Assembly (NCBI GenBank): GCA_945947575.1 | Contig: CAMEYM010000011.1 | Coordinates: forward strand, 1-64,000 | Direction: 5' to 3' | DNA from: Rhizobium sp. Q54 | GTDB lineage: Bacteria; Pseudomonadota; Alphaproteobacteria; UBA2966; CAIVPW01 | Length of the DNA stretch: 64,000 nt | Shown here: positions 60,667 to 64,000 of the stretch, one piece after another | Layout of the letters: each line of letters begins with the position of its first letter | Position numbering within the stretch: the first letter of the stretch is position 1 | The notes under the pieces: generated by a model | Seen by the model: only the letters and a program-made list of their open reading frames with translations | Databases searched by the model: none | Told to the model about the DNA's origin: nothing | Made by a program: the position numbers and the translations under genes

Positions 60667-61648
60667 TGCCGGGCACAAAGTTGGGCAGGCGCTCGCTGAG
60701 GGCGTCGAGCACCGCCATGCGCACCGCCACGCCCATCTCGACCTGCTCGGCAATGGCGCTGCGCGAAATGTCGTCGGCGATCTCGGTGTCGATCTCGACG
60801 CCGCGGTTCATCGGACCCGGGTGCATGACCATCGCGTCCGGCTTCGCGTACTCGAGCTTCTCGTAGTCGAGGCCGTAGAAGTGGAAGTACTCGCTCACCG
60901 ACGGCACGAAGCTGCCCTGCATGCGTTCGGACTGCAGGCGCAGCATCATGACGATGTCGCAGCCGGCCAGACCTTTGCGCATGTCGTGGTGCACCTCGAC
61001 GCCCATGTTGCTGGCACCGGCGGGCACTAGGGTCGGCGGCGCGATGACGCGGACGCGCGCGCCCATGATGTTGAGCAGATGGATATTCGAGCGCGCCACG
61101 CGGCTGTGCAGGATGTCGCCGCAGATTGCCACCAGCAGTCCGCGGATGCGGCCCTTGCGCCGGCGGATGGTCACCGCGTCGAGCAGCGCCTGGGTCGGAT
61201 GCTCATGGCTGCCGTCGCCGGCGTTGATCACGGCGCAGCTGACCTTCTTGGACAGCAGCGCCACGGCTCCCGATTCCTGGTGCCGTACCACCAGCACGTC
61301 GGGGTGCATGGCGTTCAGGGTCATGGCGGTGTCGATCAGGGTCTCGCCCTTCTTGATGGACGACCCCTCGGCCGACATGTTGATCACGTCGGCGCCCAGC
61401 CGCTTGCCCGCAAGCTCGAAGCTGGTGCGGGTGCGGGTCGAGCTCTCGAAGAACAGATTTACCAGTGTACGACCGCGCAGGATGGCCGAGCGCTTGTCGA
61501 CCTGGCGGTTCTGGGCGACATAGGATTCGGACTTATCCAGCAGATACGCGATCTGCTCGGCAGTAAGTCCTTCGATTCCCAGCAAATCCCGGTGGGGATA
61601 GCGTTCCGGCGTGGCCGCCGTGGCGGCAGGCGCGGGGGCAATCATCAA
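60656..61648 (-). CDS. pyrB: Aspartate carbamoyltransferase catalytic subunit
   Basis: [46 protein letters not shown]. Confidence 0.97.
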   Translation of the reverse strand: MMIAPAPAATAATPERYPHRDLLGIEGLTAEQIAYLLDKSESYVAQNRQVDKRSAILRGRTLVNLFFESSTRTRTSFELAGKRLGADVINMSAEGSSIKKGETLIDTAMTLNAMHPDVLVVRHQESGAVALLSKKVSCAVINAGDGSHEHPTQALLDAVTIRRRKGRIRGLLVAICGDILHSRVARSNIHLLNIMGARVRVIAPPTLVPAGASNMGVEVHHDMRKGLAGCDIVMMLRLQSERMQGSFVPSVSEYFHFYGLDYEKLEYAKPDAMVMHPGPMNRGVEIDTEIADDISRSAIAEQVEMGVAVRMAVLDALSERLPNFVPGNGN

Positions 61649-61916
61649 AGCGCGACTTTATACGCGTGCGCCTGGGGTGCAACAAGCGGCCTGCATTTGC
61701 AGCGGCCGAGCGACCACTTGGTGGCTGCGCTTCAGGCTGCCCGCAGACACTTTTCCGCGAGTAACAGTTCGTCACGTGCCACGGCTTGCGTTCCCGTCCC
61801 CGAACGTCCCAAATGTCCGTGTTTCTGAGCGCGGAGATGGGGATGCGCGCAAGAGGGCATGACGGTGTTTCCAGGCCAGCGCCGCGCGCGGCCGACCACG
61901 AGGTGGGACCGACCCA

Positions 61917-62831
61917 ATGAAGAAGCGACCGCTGTACTCGAGCTCGGTGCGGCAAAGCGCCAGCTATTCCGTGCGGCCCATCGCGCCCCCCGAGGAGCCG
62001 ATGCGTCGCATCGCGGGACGCGCCTGGACCCGCTTCTACGGCCGCCACGAGAAGAAGGTCCATTTCGCCGGCAGCGCCCTGTTCGCGGTCTTCGCGGTGA
62101 TGGTCTACGCCTGGATGCAGCCGACTCCGCAGAATCTGACCCAGCGCGACATCACCCAGGCGGTGCGCTACACGCTCGAGCGCACCCCGCCGGCGCCGTC
62201 GGTCGCCTCGGTCGCATACGACGTCATCCGCCGCTCCGTGGTGCGCGTCGACGGCGAGGCGCCGGGCGAGGGCGGCGCGATCGACATTGCGCGCGTCCAC
62301 GAGACGATCGGCACCGGCGTCATCATCGACGACCAGGGCACCATCCTGACCAACCTGCACGTTGCTGCGGCCGCCGAGCACCTCGTCATCACGTTCTGGG
62401 ACGGCCACACCTCGCCGGCGGTCATCATCGGCGTCCAAGCCCAGGACGATCTCGCCGTCATCAAAGCGACACAGCCGCCCGATGAAATGTTCCCGGCGGT
62501 GCTGACCAACACGCGCGGGCTGCAACTCGGCGACGACGTCATCGCCGTCGGTTTCCCGTTCGGCATCGGCCCGTCGGTATCGGCGGGCGTCGTGTCCGGT
62601 CTGCGCCGCGACTACGTCCAGAATGGCGAAGTGAAGCTGCGCAACCTCATTCAATTCGACGCGGCCGCCAATCCCGGCAATTCTGGCGGGCCGTTGATCA
62701 ACCGTGATGGCGAGGTGCTCGGCATCGTCACGGCCATCCTCAACCCGACCAGCGAGCGCTTCTTCGTCGGCATCGGCTTCGCCGTGCCCATCGAGAACGC
62801 GGCCGGCGCTGCGGGCATGAATCCCTTCTAG
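61917..62831 (+). CDS. Membrane-anchored HtrA/DegP-like serine protease lacking PDZ
   Basis: TM segment AGSALFAVFAVMVYAWM; triad ILTNLHVAA, QDDLAVI, AANPGNSGGPLIN. Confidence 0.88.
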   Translation: MKKRPLYSSSVRQSASYSVRPIAPPEEPMRRIAGRAWTRFYGRHEKKVHFAGSALFAVFAVMVYAWMQPTPQNLTQRDITQAVRYTLERTPPAPSVASVAYDVIRRSVVRVDGEAPGEGGAIDIARVHETIGTGVIIDDQGTILTNLHVAAAAEHLVITFWDGHTSPAVIIGVQAQDDLAVIKATQPPDEMFPAVLTNTRGLQLGDDVIAVGFPFGIGPSVSAGVVSGLRRDYVQNGEVKLRNLIQFDAAANPGNSGGPLINRDGEVLGIVTAILNPTSERFFVGIGFAVPIENAAGAAGMNPF

Positions 62832-62849
62832 TCCAAACCGGCAGGTCCC

Positions 62850-63840
<991 letters not shown>

Positions 63841-63866
<26 letters not shown>

Positions 63867-64000
63867 TCGCCCAGACACGGATCGCAAAGATCCGGAAGCC
63901 GTTCTGCGGCGGCTGGAGTGGACGGTACTGCGCCGTCTCGACGGCTATCTGCAGGGTGACTACCGCACGCTGTTCCGCGGTTTCGGACTCGATCTAGCCG
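63841..64000 (+). CDS. DUF58-family protein, N-terminal fragment (truncated by window)
   Basis: MSESRRGPDRPDTDRKDPEAVLRRLEWTVLRRLDGYLQGDYRTLFRGFGLDLA; overlaps moxR end. Confidence 0.85.

Overview
The window is high-GC, alphaproteobacterial-type chromosome with dense coding and mostly housekeeping genes. It opens with the 3' end of tuf and a nearly complete S10-spc-alpha ribosomal supercluster (rpsJ to rplQ, with secY, adk and rpoA; rpsD and rpmJ are not present). After that come: a 2OG-Fe(II) oxygenase; rarA, an RluA-type pseudouridine synthase, ATP12, acylphosphatase and lipB; an isolated fliN-like gene; tRNA-Leu(GAG); mgtE; an FAD oxidoreductase/MipA-like pair; a VWA/DnaJ pair; galU and a UDP-glucose dehydrogenase; a SPOR-domain D-Ala-D-Ala carboxypeptidase; clpS-clpA; an ArsR-family regulator with an RND efflux operon and a divergent DUF2892 gene; a cupin; a large di-heme cytochrome c peroxidase-like gene; two tandem TPR genes; GNAT and RidA genes; a GGDEF gene; EipB/DUF1849; a pentapeptide-repeat gene; a ROK kinase; DUF3572; pleD; rpmG; DUF983; rnr, topA, dprA, plsY, pyrC-like and pyrB; an HtrA-like protease; MoxR; and a truncated DUF58 gene. 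I found no CRISPR array, transposase, integrase or prophage. The best candidates for a poorly described system are: (i) a BigR/SqrR-like two-cysteine ArsR regulator whose own promoter overlaps a perfect palindrome and which is translationally coupled to an RND efflux pair; (ii) the di-heme peroxidase next to tandem membrane/lipoprotein TPR genes; (iii) a pseudo-dihydroorotase beside pyrB; (iv) a degenerate GGDEF protein that keeps its I-site; (v) a possible switching leader upstream of mgtE. All assignments come from reading the sequence; no database search or folding program was run.
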